Shown here piece after piece: positions 39,536-48,011 of a DNA stretch of 64,000 bases; the stretch's first letter is position 1, and each line of letters starts with the position of its first letter. The position numbers and the translations under genes were made by a program. Source of the DNA: Promethearchaeota archaeon. Its GTDB lineage: Archaea; Asgardarchaeota; Lokiarchaeia; Sigynarchaeales; SOKP01. The stretch spans positions 10,303 through 74,302 of the forward strand of contig JAUWBH010000006.1 of the NCBI GenBank assembly GCA_030605085.1, in the 5' to 3' direction. The notes under the pieces were generated by a model. That model was not told where the DNA came from and ran no database searches. It worked only from the letters and a program-made list of their open reading frames with translations.

Positions 39536-40480
39536 ATGGCAACAACCACAAAAAAATGCGAACAATGTGGAACAAAATTCTTTCCAAAAAATAATAGGCA
39601 TAAATTTTGCAGTAAATCATGTAAAAACAAAAAGTATAGAGAAAATAATAGAGATAAAATTAACGAAAAAAAGAGAGAATATTACGCAAAAAACAATATT
39701 AAGATCTTAGAAAAGCAAAAAGAACATAGGAAAGTTAAGAAAGAAAAAATAAGTATACAGAAAAAAGAATATTATTTAAAAAATTCGGAAAAAATCTTAG
39801 AATATGGAAAAGAATGGCGCGAAAAAAACAAAGAGAAAATACAGGAATATAAAAAAGATTATTATTTAAGAAATAAGGATAAGATCTTAGAAAAGAATAA
39901 GAAACATTACCAAGAAAATAAAGAAGAGATAAGAGCTCGCGATAAAAAGTATCGAGAGGAAAATAAAGATAAGGTAAGAGAGCGAGATAAGAAATACCGT
40001 GAAACAAATAAAGATAAAATTAAAGAATATAATAAAGAATATCATAAAAAATGGTATAAAAATAATAGGGATTAGGAACTAAGCAGAGTAAAAAAATATT
40101 ACAACAATAACAAAGATAAAGTTTTAAATTATCAAAAAGAATATTACCAAAACAACAAGGATAAGATAAGAGAGCAGTGGAAAAAATGGTACTTGAAGAA
40201 TATAGACAAAGTGAAGGAATACAAAAAGAAATGGCGCGAAGATAACAAAGATAAAATTAAAAAGCAAAACGAAGAATATTTTAGAAGGATATACGATGAA
40301 TGTGAAGCTGGAATAGTAGAAAATACAATTATCCATAAGGTATTCGTTTATTTAAATCATAACCCAGATATCTCAATCCAAGATCTTTTTGCAAAATTTT
40401 TTAATGAAAATCCTGCTACAATCAGGAGAGACTATACAAGATGGATTGAGCTAACTTATAACAAATATATTAAAAATTAA
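39536..40480 (+). pseudogene. Second zinc-knuckle/15-residue-repeat protein, interrupted by an in-frame TAG
   Basis: A 315-codon frame with one TAG at 40073-40075. The N-terminal knuckle (CEQCGTKFFPKNNRHKFC) is followed by about fourteen 15-residue repeats (YREENKDKVRERDKK). The C-terminal domain is clearly that of the gene at 37695 (IYDECEAGIVENTIIHKVF; RRDYTRWIELTYNKYI). The stop falls at repeat position 8, a lysine in most units, so AAG to TAG explains it. The downstream half, which has a TTG at 40193, has no other defect. It is either a fresh pseudogene or a site of readthrough. Confidence 0.75.
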
Positions 40481-40649
40481 AGATAAAAAATAAAAAATTA
40501 GGAAAAATAACTGAGATACTCTTTTTTCTTGCGCTCGTTTAATTGTTTAGCAATATTCTGCATCAATTCGCATCCGACCAAATCGACTCCGAAAGTCTTT
40601 AAATTTCTGATTTATAAACGAATAAAACAACGAATTAATAGGTGCTTGT

Positions 40650-40901
40650 ATGACTGATTTAATTAAAAAATGCGAATATTGTGGAGTAGAATTTTCGCCT
40701 AAAAATAGCCGGCAGAAATTTTGTAGTAGTCTTTGCCGAGACAAAAAATTTAGAGAGACCAACAAGAATAAACTCAGAGAGTATAAAAGAAAATACTATC
40801 GAGATAATAGAACTAAAGTTCTAAGACAAAAAAAGCGATATTACCAAAAGCGTAAAGAAAAAGCATTAGAAGAAATCAAATTTATATATGAAAACAGGTA
40901 A
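40650..40901 (+). CDS. Short zinc-knuckle protein of the same family (83 aa)
   Basis: The same N-terminal treble-clef (CEYCGVEFSPKNSRQKFC, then CRDKKFRE) is followed by only about three Lys-rich repeats, and there is no C-terminal domain. ATG at 40650. It may be a truncated relative, or an independent small DNA-binding protein. The reading continues the cassette order knuckle protein - ParB-like - knuckle protein - knuckle protein. The knuckle is about as conserved as in the longer relatives, which suggests it is under selection. Confidence 0.6.
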   Translation: MTDLIKKCEYCGVEFSPKNSRQKFCSSLCRDKKFRETNKNKLREYKRKYYRDNRTKVLRQKKRYYQKRKEKALEEIKFIYENR

Positions 40902-40991
40902 GACTAAACTAAGACGAGAATAATAACGAAATGTAATAAAATTTTAACAACTAATAAGTTGTTAAATAGAAAAGAAAAAAAAGAGAAAAAA

Positions 40992-41216
40992 TTACATTTC
41001 TAACTTTTTAAGAGACTTAGAGAATCTTTTCAATTTTTCAATAACTTGTATTCTTCTTCTAATAGCATCTTTTATAAAACCTAAACGTGATTTATATCCT
41101 AATTTTGGGTATTCTTTTAAGATTAATGAGATTGAAATCATTAAATTTTCGGGAATTCGAACCGCTCTGCTCCCCCTCGTTTTTCTTGTTTTCGTTGGTT
41201 CTTTTTTAATCGTCAT
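40992..41216 (-). CDS. Ribbon-helix-helix DNA-binding protein (CopG/Arc type)
   Basis: 74 residues. A basic leader (KKEPTKTRKTRGS) precedes the RHH core: a strand SRAVRIPENL, helix MISISLILKEYP, then GYKSRLGFIKDAIRRRI. This is the pattern of small archaeal and plasmid-encoded repressors. It is at the right boundary of the ParB-like cassette and faces it (convergent), so it could belong to the same mobile segment. A dyad TTAACAACT-AATA-AGTTGTTAA lies about 30 bp from the 3' end (near 40945-40966) and may be a terminator shared by the two strands. Confidence 0.65.
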   Translation of the reverse strand: MTIKKEPTKTRKTRGSRAVRIPENLMISISLILKEYPKLGYKSRLGFIKDAIRRRIQVIEKLKRFSKSLKKLEM

Positions 41217-41340
41217 CTTTAATCGATTACCCGCTATAAGAATAGTAACACAATAAATATTTCTATTTAATTATTATTGGTTTAAAAAAAAGACTAAGGT
41301 AGGTATGAAAATCTAAATAAGTAAAAAAAAAAGGATTTTT

Positions 41341-42429
41341 TTATGTTTGTTTTAATTTTTTCCATACCCTTTTACAAATTATTGATGTAATTAATAAGCA
41401 CGCCGTAATAAGTATAAAAACATCGTATCCTGGTATTGTGTTAGCTTCCGATTCGTTCTTATCATCTTTACCCTTTTTTTTATCCTTGTCATTGTCATCG
41501 TCATCATCATCGTCTCCCTCTTCGATATCGTCTACAGAAAATATTTGACTGTCGCCATTGTTCTCAATGGTATTTCCTTCACAAGACTCACCTTCAGCAA
41601 TATCATATTGGTTGTCAATTGCGGTATTTTCAGAGACAAGGTTAAAATTGCTCGAATATAATAATTTAATACCATATTCTCCGTTATTACTTGCAGTGTT
41701 TTTTGAGATGACGTTATAGCTAGAAGTATCCAATGAAATCCCCGCATCTCCATTATCGTTAGCATCATTATTTAAAACATCGTTATCGTTAGAAACCTCT
41801 AAAAGAATTCCGTATCTACCGTTGTTATATGCATCGTTACCTGAAATATAATTGTCGTTGCTCTCTAATAGACCAATCCCAAATTTATTGTTATTAGCAG
41901 TATTTATTAAGATTTCGTTTTGACTGCTTGCTATTAGCAATATACCGTGACGGTTGTTATTTGAACAATCGTTATTTATCAGTTGACCGTTTTTCGTATT
42001 ACATAGATATATCCCTGCGTCAACGGATTCCGACCCTGCGTTGTAAAATTTACTGTTCGTTATTTTAAAATACGCCTCAGAATTCGCAATCAACACGCAG
42101 GAACTCGTCCCACCAGCATCGATTTCTATGTCGTCTATGACGTAAGGATCGTACGATTCACCGGTACCTGTACACCAAGTATTTTCGGATTTTATTTTTT
42201 CCCAATTATTCGAGGTATCAGAATCGTCGATAAATATTGTTGATGCAGGCGTATAAGATGGCTTTGGACTGCTTAATTCGTTTTCATCCTCATTTACAAT
42301 TTCTTCGTCATTAACTATTTTTACATCGTTAACGGTTGTTTTAGAATCTACTCCTACTATTATTGCGCTAAACCCAATAAAATATAGCGATACCCAAAAT
42401 AGTATAAAAATTCTTTTTTTCGTGTATAT
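41341..42429 (-). CDS. Secreted right-handed beta-helix protein with a membrane anchor; no canonical start codon
   Basis: The open frame extends to about 42430. Its first codons give a basic start and a signal helix (FILFWVSLYFIGFSAIIVGV). Then comes a linker and a NosD-like parallel beta-helix (repeats such as NNGRYGILLEVSNDNDVLNN, about residues 145-285). An Asp-rich stretch and a C-terminal anchor (VFILITACLLITSIICKRVW) follow. No ATG, GTG or TTG occurs in frame before 42096, which lies inside the protein. A ribosome site GAGGTGA is at 42431-42437. Near it the frame offers ATA (42427-42429) or ACG (42421-42423). So the start is either non-canonical or destroyed. The 3' part alone would be cytoplasmic and non-functional. 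Confidence 0.7.
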   Translation of the reverse strand: MYTKKRIFILFWVSLYFIGFSAIIVGVDSKTTVNDVKIVNDEEIVNEDENELSSPKPSYTPASTIFIDDSDTSNNWEKIKSENTWCTGTGESYDPYVIDDIEIDAGGTSSCVLIANSEAYFKITNSKFYNAGSESVDAGIYLCNTKNGQLINNDCSNNNRHGILLIASSQNEILINTANNNKFGIGLLESNDNYISGNDAYNNGRYGILLEVSNDNDVLNNDANDNGDAGISLDTSSYNVISKNTASNNGEYGIKLLYSSNFNLVSENTAIDNQYDIAEGESCEGNTIENNGDSQIFSVDDIEEGDDDDDDDNDKDKKKGKDDKNESEANTIPGYDVFILITACLLITSIICKRVWKKLKQT

Positions 42430-42497
42430 TTCACCTCTTTTTTTTTTATTAAAAATGGTTAACTTTCAATCCTAATCGTTGTATTTAAATAAAAATA

Positions 42498-43097
42498 CTA
42501 ATTATAATTGTTCAGATAAAGGTAGTAATAATTAAAGAAACACTTCTCAAAGTGTAATTCTGGTTTTTTCATGGCGTTTACCACCGCTTTTTTCAAAATT
42601 CGAGACGAACAAAAGTAAAACCTCGTCAGGAGCGTCTTTTCGTGTCGCTTATTACAAAGAGGACACATCGAATAAAATTCCAAAAACTCTAAAAACTCTA
42701 CAAATTTTTCTTTATCGGGGTGCGTTTCTAAGACGTCGATTGTGAGCAATGAGCTGGTGAACGACGCATCGGTGAGCATATATTCTACTATTTGGAACAC
42801 GAAGCAGTAGAAATCCTTTTTTTTTATTTGCGAGATTTCGAGCAAGCGATAAATATTCACTGAAATGTCGCGGAATCTAAAAAAAAAGTAAATAACGAGT
42901 GGTACTAAAATCTCAGGGTCGCGATAATAACCCTCTGGATTCATTTTTTCCCAAATATTTTTAAATTTCCTAAAGATATCCGACTCGTAATCAACAGGTA
43001 AGTTTAATCGATTTAAAATTCTTGAGATTTCATGCTGCGCAATTTTTTCCAAGAACCATTCTAAGTAAGTACATGATGTCTCTTTATTGTTGCGCAT
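42498..43097 (-). CDS. TFB-derived protein with a single cyclin-like repeat
   Basis: 199 residues. The stretch RILNRLNLPVDYESDIFRKF to LVPLVIYFFFRFRDISVNIY to LLEISQIKKKDFYCFV aligns with the first cyclin repeat of the TFB at 43165 (RILSDLDLPDSFSS, LIPAIIFYCLKSWNFTVNIS, ILSVSNLKKEKFNAVL). There is no N-terminal zinc ribbon and no second repeat. Instead a Cys pair (CPLCNKRH, about residue 145) and another Cys near FYFCSS follow. The gene is 67 bp downstream of TFB on the same strand. It may be a TFB antagonist or partner that occupies RNA polymerase or DNA without recruiting the whole complex. It is a divergent but intact ORF. The alignment was made by eye. Confidence 0.6.
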   Translation of the reverse strand: MRNNKETSCTYLEWFLEKIAQHEISRILNRLNLPVDYESDIFRKFKNIWEKMNPEGYYRDPEILVPLVIYFFFRFRDISVNIYRLLEISQIKKKDFYCFVFQIVEYMLTDASFTSSLLTIDVLETHPDKEKFVEFLEFLEFYSMCPLCNKRHEKTLLTRFYFCSSRILKKAVVNAMKKPELHFEKCFFNYYYLYLNNYN

Positions 43098-43164
43098 TAA
43101 TTATTATCACCATTATTTTAGTTACTACATAATTATTTGTAGCGTATTTAAATAAGAAAATTCT

Positions 43165-44214
43165 TTACACCGTACAACATACCAACGATTCTGAAGTTGA
43201 AATCAATAGTGGATTATGTGTCTGAATTGATTTATTGTTACTGTCTTTGTCTAATTTAAGCGCCTTAGAAACTACTCTTTTTAATAAACCAGAAGACTTA
43301 ACTAAACTTGTAAATCCACGAATCTTGTACCTCTCAAAAATCTTTTTCTTTACTTGGTATTGTATTGTACTTTGCGCAATGTGTACTACTTTACAAATAT
43401 CCGACACCTTGACTTTATTGCGGTAAAAACTTAGCGCCGTCATTGAGGCGATCACTCCCGCTATGACATCGTCTTTGCTGTGCTTGAAATTGTCCCAGAA
43501 CCGCTCCATAATCGCCTTTGCGTCGTGGTAGAACTCCATTCCCAAGTCGCATGCCTCGCGGATGTGGGAAATCTTCATTAGAATGTAATCCTTTCTCTTT
43601 CTTAGTTTATATTTTGGAAAAAACTCTTGAATTGCTCCCAATACTGCGTTAAACTTCTCTTTTTTAAGGTTTGAGACGCTTAATATCTCGGAGATATTCA
43701 CGGTAAAATTCCAACTCTTTAGACAGTAAAAGATAATCGCGGGAATTAAAGTCTTTGCCCCTCTATTACCTCGATTAATGCGTCCCGATTTGAAAATTTT
43801 CCGAAATTTATAGCATATCATTGAGCTAAAAGAGTCAGGAAGGTCTAAATCGGATAAAATTCTTTTCGCTTCTATCTCGGCTTGTTTGTAAACTCTCTCT
43901 TCGTTGTTAGAAGGCATTGAATCTAACTTTTTAAGCCGTCTAGATCTGGGATGTAAAAATACTTCTTTTTTATTCCCAAAACTGTTTTTTAGCGTAGAAA
44001 TATCGTAATTTGGAGTAGAAGAATAATCAAACTTCTCTTTTTCTATCACAAGACCGCATTCTCTACAGGCGTATCCCGCATTAGTATCGTCAAAACTTAA
44101 AGAACCGCATTCTTCACATTCCAACTTATCATTTTCAATACCAGAAAACAATCTTTCTTTATGCAAATTTGTCTGAAAATAAATCCTTGAATGATTACAA
44201 CATTGTTTTGTTAT
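43165..44214 (-). CDS. tfb: Transcription initiation factor B (TFB/TFIIB-like)
   Basis: A zinc ribbon (CEECGSLSFDD, then CRECGLVIEKE) is followed by a linker and two cyclin folds (about residues 105-205 and 215-305), the architecture of archaeal TFB. It recruits RNA polymerase to TATA/TBP. The TFB part of the chimera at 1787 starts at an ATG after GGAAGGGAGAG. Here the same ribosome site precedes ATA (44212-44214) where the other copy has ATG. Unless ATA is used, translation would begin at TTG (44166), losing 16 residues but keeping the zinc ribbon. The second repeat is intact, so this is the parent of the chimera. The C-terminal tail is long and rich in Lys and Ser. Confidence 0.85.
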   Translation of the reverse strand: MTKQCCNHSRIYFQTNLHKERLFSGIENDKLECEECGSLSFDDTNAGYACRECGLVIEKEKFDYSSTPNYDISTLKNSFGNKKEVFLHPRSRRLKKLDSMPSNNEERVYKQAEIEAKRILSDLDLPDSFSSMICYKFRKIFKSGRINRGNRGAKTLIPAIIFYCLKSWNFTVNISEILSVSNLKKEKFNAVLGAIQEFFPKYKLRKRKDYILMKISHIREACDLGMEFYHDAKAIMERFWDNFKHSKDDVIAGVIASMTALSFYRNKVKVSDICKVVHIAQSTIQYQVKKKIFERYKIRGFTSLVKSSGLLKRVVSKALKLDKDSNNKSIQTHNPLLISTSESLVCCTV

Positions 44215-44261
44215 ATCTCTCCCTTCCTTTATTCGAATCTTGATTATTATATAGATTAGAT

Positions 44262-44519
44262 CTAATTATACTCTCTTATGTTATTGCCGCTAAATTTTAA
44301 CACGTGTAGAGAGGGGATGGCGCTTAAAACATTCTCTACAAACATTCTTGCGATCTCAATGTAATCGCTTAATACAATAATGGTGGAATGCTCGTCTATT
44401 AAAGCCCCTGCTAAATAACAAAGTAACATTTCTTTATTAAAATTCTCGCCGGGGTATAATTTATCTAAGAAATATTTAATTTCGTAAATTTTCCTTAACA
44501 AAATCACGTCTAAAATCAC
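44262..44519 (-). CDS. Small hypothetical protein (85 aa)
   Basis: ATG-initiated, ending in TAG 47 bp before the TFB start on the same strand, so probably the first gene of a small TFB operon. The product is acidic to neutral with two hydrophobic helices (LLCYLAGALI, about 32-41; FVENVLSAI) and no signal peptide. No motif is recognised. A short ORF (1439) also precedes the other TFB copy but is unrelated. The shared upstream block begins about 40 bp before the TFB start, so the two genes have different upstream histories. Confidence 0.45.
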   Translation of the reverse strand: MILDVILLRKIYEIKYFLDKLYPGENFNKEMLLCYLAGALIDEHSTIIVLSDYIEIARMFVENVLSAIPSLHVLKFSGNNIREYN

Positions 44520-44699
44520 TACCTTTTTCTCGTTTGAATTCTCTTTTTTTGGTTAAATTGTGCTTTAACGACCATAACGGAATTTATTTGACGATTGTCT
44601 ATAAAAAAAAAAATCGCCATGTAAAATCATACCTAATTCAATAATAAACTTTCATATTTAAAATTAACGATTTTTTTAAGATAACTTTTCTTAAATCTT

Positions 44700-45026
44700 T
44701 TTCTTTAATTTTTATAAAAATATATATAAAGTGCTAATGTTCTCAATTTTAATTTTAAGAATTTTATAACGCTTCTCTTTTCATGCCTTTGATGATAGTA
44801 TTGAGTTTTATAAAGTTATATATAAAGGTCTATCTTCTTCCCTACACACAAAAATGCAAATGTTATAACAGAAGATAGCAATAAAACAGAATTAGATAGA
44901 ATTAGATACAAAAGATTTAAAATTTGTATTCAAACATATTTTAATATATTCAAAATTTTTCTAAAAAATTGAGATAAAACAAACTAAAAATTTCGAAAGA
45001 TTTCAATTGCCGTAAGTTCTCAAGTA
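44700..45026 (+). promoter_or_regulatory. Long AT-rich leader with two TATA-like boxes and a dyad
   Basis: The 500-bp gap before the gene at 45027 carries two similar promoters: AAAATATATATAAAGTGC near 44725 and GTTATATATAAAGGTC near 44816. A long-range dyad follows, CTATCTTCTTCC against AGAAGATAG (44834 and 44869), with the 9-bp arms exactly complementary. A GAATTAGATA direct repeat lies after it. No ORF is seen. Confidence 0.45.
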
Positions 45027-46538
45027 TTGTTAAAAAACTTCATAGAGGTTTTTAAAATAGAAAAAGAAGTACAACCGATTGTAAGAATGGTTTTAGGTAC
45101 AATTGACATCAAAAAGTTGTTGACTTCGGAGCAGAAAGCGTTCTATAGTCAACACAAAAAATTTACGATACACGCCCTTCATTACCCCCTAGAGGAAGAA
45201 TCTGTGCTAGTCTCTTTTGACAAAGAAATTTACGAGCATTCTTATTTTAAAAACGATTTTATGGATGAGTTTAGAATATACTTTAACATTGGATTTTTCA
45301 ATTACATCAGGCAGAACCGCGTAAAAGTTATATTCTTGAAAAATCGAGACATACTCGTGACAAATAACTTTGATTTAGAGGTTTCTGAAGATATCTCTTC
45401 CTTAAAAGGAGAATATTCCCATTTCTTCGAAAAAGGAGCGCAAAAATTCGAGGAATATGTAGCTAAAACTAATTTAAAACGAATATACGGTAAAATTTTT
45501 AACGATAATTTACGCGACCAATTGTTCACGATCGCCTTCAAATATCGCCTTTTTACGGACAACTTCCTCAACGAAGATTTCTTTTTTAACGCCTTAAAAA
45601 GCTTTTTTCCCGTAAGACGCGCTTTAAAGAGAGCGTTTAAAGCTAATTCTATAAGTAAAGAAATAGAGGATAGGTTAATTCTTAACTATTCAATTTTTCT
45701 TACTTACAGCAAAAGGTACCCAGACGAAAGAAGCAAACGAGATCCTTTATTCGCGTATTCTTTCGTCGAAGATCACGTTTCAGTTCGACAATATGCTTTT
45801 TTTTTTAGACTCGCAAATAAAATACTGTTCGTTCATAATTGTAAAAAATTAATAGAAAAATTGGTGTCCGCTTACGATCTCAACGATGTCTTCAACCAAC
45901 TCTCCTTTGATATCGTGCGAAAAGTAAATATGGACGATAAAATGAGTTATACGCTATTAACAATTATCTCCCTTACTATTACGGCTTTAATTCTCGACTA
46001 CCATAGAAAAGTAAAGCGCATGAGACTAGCAGAACTATATAATTTTGATTACGTAACCGTTGCTTATCAAATGTTTTCTATCCTAAAGCATTACGGATAT
46101 AAAACTAATTCTCTTAGTGCGTATAAAAAAGAAAGTGTAGAGATGTTTAAAAAATTTGTAAGCGAGGACCTGAAAATAGATTACAATACGCTCGAAATTA
46201 ATTGTAAGCTAATAAAAGAATTAATCGAAATTATTTTAAGCGTTAAAATGCCCCAAAAATTCGAGCCTCTTCTAAATCACTTACTCAATAGACTTGAATT
46301 GGCAAAATCGCGCGGTCTTGATGTAATCTCCAAAATACCCGAAGAAAAAAAGAACGAACTTATAATACTTCTGCTAAAGATATTAAAAACGCGGCAAAGA
46401 TTAAAATTGAAGGACGGATTAAGATTTATAAATTTAGTTGAGAAAGTAGCCGATAATTTCAACATTAAGTTGAATTTAGAATACCTTTACAAACACGGAT
46501 TGTTTCGGACTATTTATTACGGGGGAGAGAGAGATTAA
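45027..46538 (+). CDS. Hypothetical protein (503 aa), possibly cyclin-fold related
   Basis: The start is a TTG without a ribosome site, so the true start is uncertain. The whole protein is predicted helical, rich in Lys, Leu, Phe and Tyr, with no membrane span, signal peptide or Cys motif. A segment near residues 310-360 (TLLTIISLTITALILDYHRK, then LAELYNFDYVTVAYQMFSIL) has the pattern of a cyclin repeat helix pair, as in the TFB proteins nearby. That is suggestive only. A long regulatory leader precedes it. Its 3' end overlaps the convergent zinc protein gene by 4 bp. Function unknown. Confidence 0.55.
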   Translation: MLKNFIEVFKIEKEVQPIVRMVLGTIDIKKLLTSEQKAFYSQHKKFTIHALHYPLEEESVLVSFDKEIYEHSYFKNDFMDEFRIYFNIGFFNYIRQNRVKVIFLKNRDILVTNNFDLEVSEDISSLKGEYSHFFEKGAQKFEEYVAKTNLKRIYGKIFNDNLRDQLFTIAFKYRLFTDNFLNEDFFFNALKSFFPVRRALKRAFKANSISKEIEDRLILNYSIFLTYSKRYPDERSKRDPLFAYSFVEDHVSVRQYAFFFRLANKILFVHNCKKLIEKLVSAYDLNDVFNQLSFDIVRKVNMDDKMSYTLLTIISLTITALILDYHRKVKRMRLAELYNFDYVTVAYQMFSILKHYGYKTNSLSAYKKESVEMFKKFVSEDLKIDYNTLEINCKLIKELIEIILSVKMPQKFEPLLNHLLNRLELAKSRGLDVISKIPEEKKNELIILLLKILKTRQRLKLKDGLRFINLVEKVADNFNIKLNLEYLYKHGLFRTIYYGGERD

Positions 46539-46888
46539 AAAAGAAATTGCAAAAGCTCTTCTTTATTCTTCGCGTAATAGCATTCCGAAAAATTGCCGCA
46601 ATCTTCACAATTTTTATCTGTCCAAAGTACCATCTTTGATTCATTTAGGTCAACAATTGAGATAGGTAATCCGTTTAACGAACATCTCGCTTTTGTTTTG
46701 TGTATAGAATGTTTCGATCCGCTTGGATAGAGTAATCCAAACTTACAGAACTCACATTCCATCGTTATTAGCATAATTCCATCTTTGTTATCTACTCTTT
46801 CAGCCATTTTAAACATATTACGATCGCATTTGGGACATTTCATATCGGACGAAATCCTGTTTTTTTTCACTATACTAATAATTGTCAT
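46535..46888 (-). CDS. Small zinc-finger protein (117 aa)
   Basis: Two CxxC pairs near residues 18-52 (CPKCDRNMFKMAERVD, then CEFCKFGLLYPSG) form a zinc ribbon. A C-terminal half carries more Cys (NCEDCGNFSECYYAKN, about 93-108). This layout, with a C-terminal C-x2-C-x5-C, could coordinate a second zinc. There is no membrane span. It is convergent with the 503-residue gene (4-bp overlap). Function unknown; probably nucleic-acid or protein binding. Confidence 0.65.
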   Translation of the reverse strand: MTIISIVKKNRISSDMKCPKCDRNMFKMAERVDNKDGIMLITMECEFCKFGLLYPSGSKHSIHKTKARCSLNGLPISIVDLNESKMVLWTDKNCEDCGNFSECYYAKNKEELLQFLF

Positions 46889-47154
46889 ATTTTGTTCCTG
46901 AAAATTGACCTTACAATCTTTATAACCTCATTATCTGTGGTCTATATTTAAAGAAAAAGTTTCAAGTTGAAATTTGAAAATTTATTTTAGTGTCTTAACT
47001 CCTATATTTATACTATTATAATTTTAGAATTGTACTTCTATACCATAATACTACGCATTTAAAGAAAATAATTGTCAATGCCGCTTCATTTATCAGCCTT
47101 TAAAAGCATTAGAGCATATTCTCGTGAGAAGAAATGGGCTCGTAGGTTGGCTCA

Positions 47155-47235
47155 ATCTTGTGAAAAATGGATCATTTGTGTGAAAAATCTATCACTTGTG
47201 TGAAAAGTGCATTACTGATTATATACACACAAGTG
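47155..47235. promoter_or_regulatory. Direct repeats of a TTGTGTGAAAA motif upstream of the RHH gene
   Basis: CTTGTGAAAAATGGATCA, TTTGTGTGAAAAATCTATCA and CTTGTGTGAAAAGTGCATTA follow each other at a period of about 22 bp. An inverted copy (TACACACAAGTGC) follows near 47223. This looks like an operator cluster for the RHH protein encoded just downstream. Confidence 0.45.
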
Positions 47236-47325
47236 CTTATAAACTTTTATAGAATAAAATACAACTCTTATTATAACCACATAAAGGTTTTGCATGAAAA
47301 ATTTAAAAAAAGAGTTATTGGAATA

Positions 47326-47517
47326 GTGACCAAAGAATTTGAGAAATCCACGGAGAGAACGAAAAGGTTTTCTATTTCAATTGATTCAGAACTAGTATCG
47401 TGGCTTGAAAAAGAAATAAAATCCAAAAGATTTCGAAATAAGTCTCATGGTCTAGAAGTGGCGCTTAAAATAATAAAAAAGAAAATAGAAGCAGGGGAGA
47501 AAATAGAATACGACTAA
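47326..47517 (+). CDS. Ribbon-helix-helix protein (63 aa)
   Basis: The core RFSISIDSELVSWLEKEI, then RNKSHGLEVALKII, is a classic RHH fold. GTG at 47326 is preferred, with GG four to five bases upstream, giving a typical 63-residue repressor. The longer reading from 47167 would translate the upstream repeat region and has no family match. An acidic tail (EAGEKIEYD) ends the protein. It may bind the TTGTGTGAAAA repeats that precede it. No toxin gene is adjacent. Confidence 0.6.
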   Translation: MTKEFEKSTERTKRFSISIDSELVSWLEKEIKSKRFRNKSHGLEVALKIIKKKIEAGEKIEYD

Positions 47518-47648
47518 CTTTCTTTGTCTTTAAAACTAGATAAAATAGGTAAATTTATCTATTTCCAATTCTTCGTTCTTAAAAAAAATTTATATAACTT
47601 TTAAAGTGTTAATAATCAAATTTTATATTGTACTGTTTGGATAAGACA

Positions 47649-47698
47649 AGAAGAAGGTTCATTTCCTTTTTCAATTTTATAACGAGGAACCTTCTTCT
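47649..47698 (+). ncRNA. Perfect 12-bp inverted repeat, possible structured RNA or terminator
   Basis: AGAAGAAGGTTC pairs exactly with GAACCTTCTTCT over a 26-nt loop. It lies in a gene-free stretch (47518-48011). The motif CATAAGTG recurs in the same stretch near 47702, 47739 and 47956. It is neither coding nor similar to any known RNA that can be named. Confidence 0.4.
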
Positions 47699-47805
47699 GC
47701 ACATAAGTGCTTAACTTCGTTTAATAAATAGATTTATAGGCATAAGTGAATTATTGAGATTTATATACTTGGATTAAAAAATATTTCCGTCAAAATTTAA
47801 AAATT

Positions 47806-47834
47806 ACCGTTGTGGGTTAACGACTCACCACGGT
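47806..47834 (+). ncRNA. Hairpin ACCGTTGTG / CACCACGGT
   Basis: A 9-bp stem with one mismatch closes an 11-nt loop (GGTTAACGACT). It is G+C-rich compared with its surroundings. It may be a terminator or part of the same structured transcript as the repeat at 47649. Confidence 0.3.
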
Positions 47835-48011
47835 AGAATATATTATATTTTTCTTTTTATTTTTAAGCCACCATAAAGTAATGAGAATGTTCTTACCATT
47901 AAAGGATAAAATATAAATATGGATTAAGTCTATTAATTTGATATAAAGACAAAAAACATAAGTGATTATGTATTTTTTGGACGATTAATTAATTATTTAA
48001 GATTTGTAAAA

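Noticed and set aside
41152..41176. GTTCGAA-type tRNA T-loop-like sequence near an RHH gene
   Set aside because: No acceptor or anticodon stem can be formed around it, and it lies within the RHH coding frame.
47167..47325. Longer N-terminus for the RHH protein
   Set aside because: It would translate the TTGTGTGAAAA direct repeats, and the RHH fold is complete from GTG 47326.
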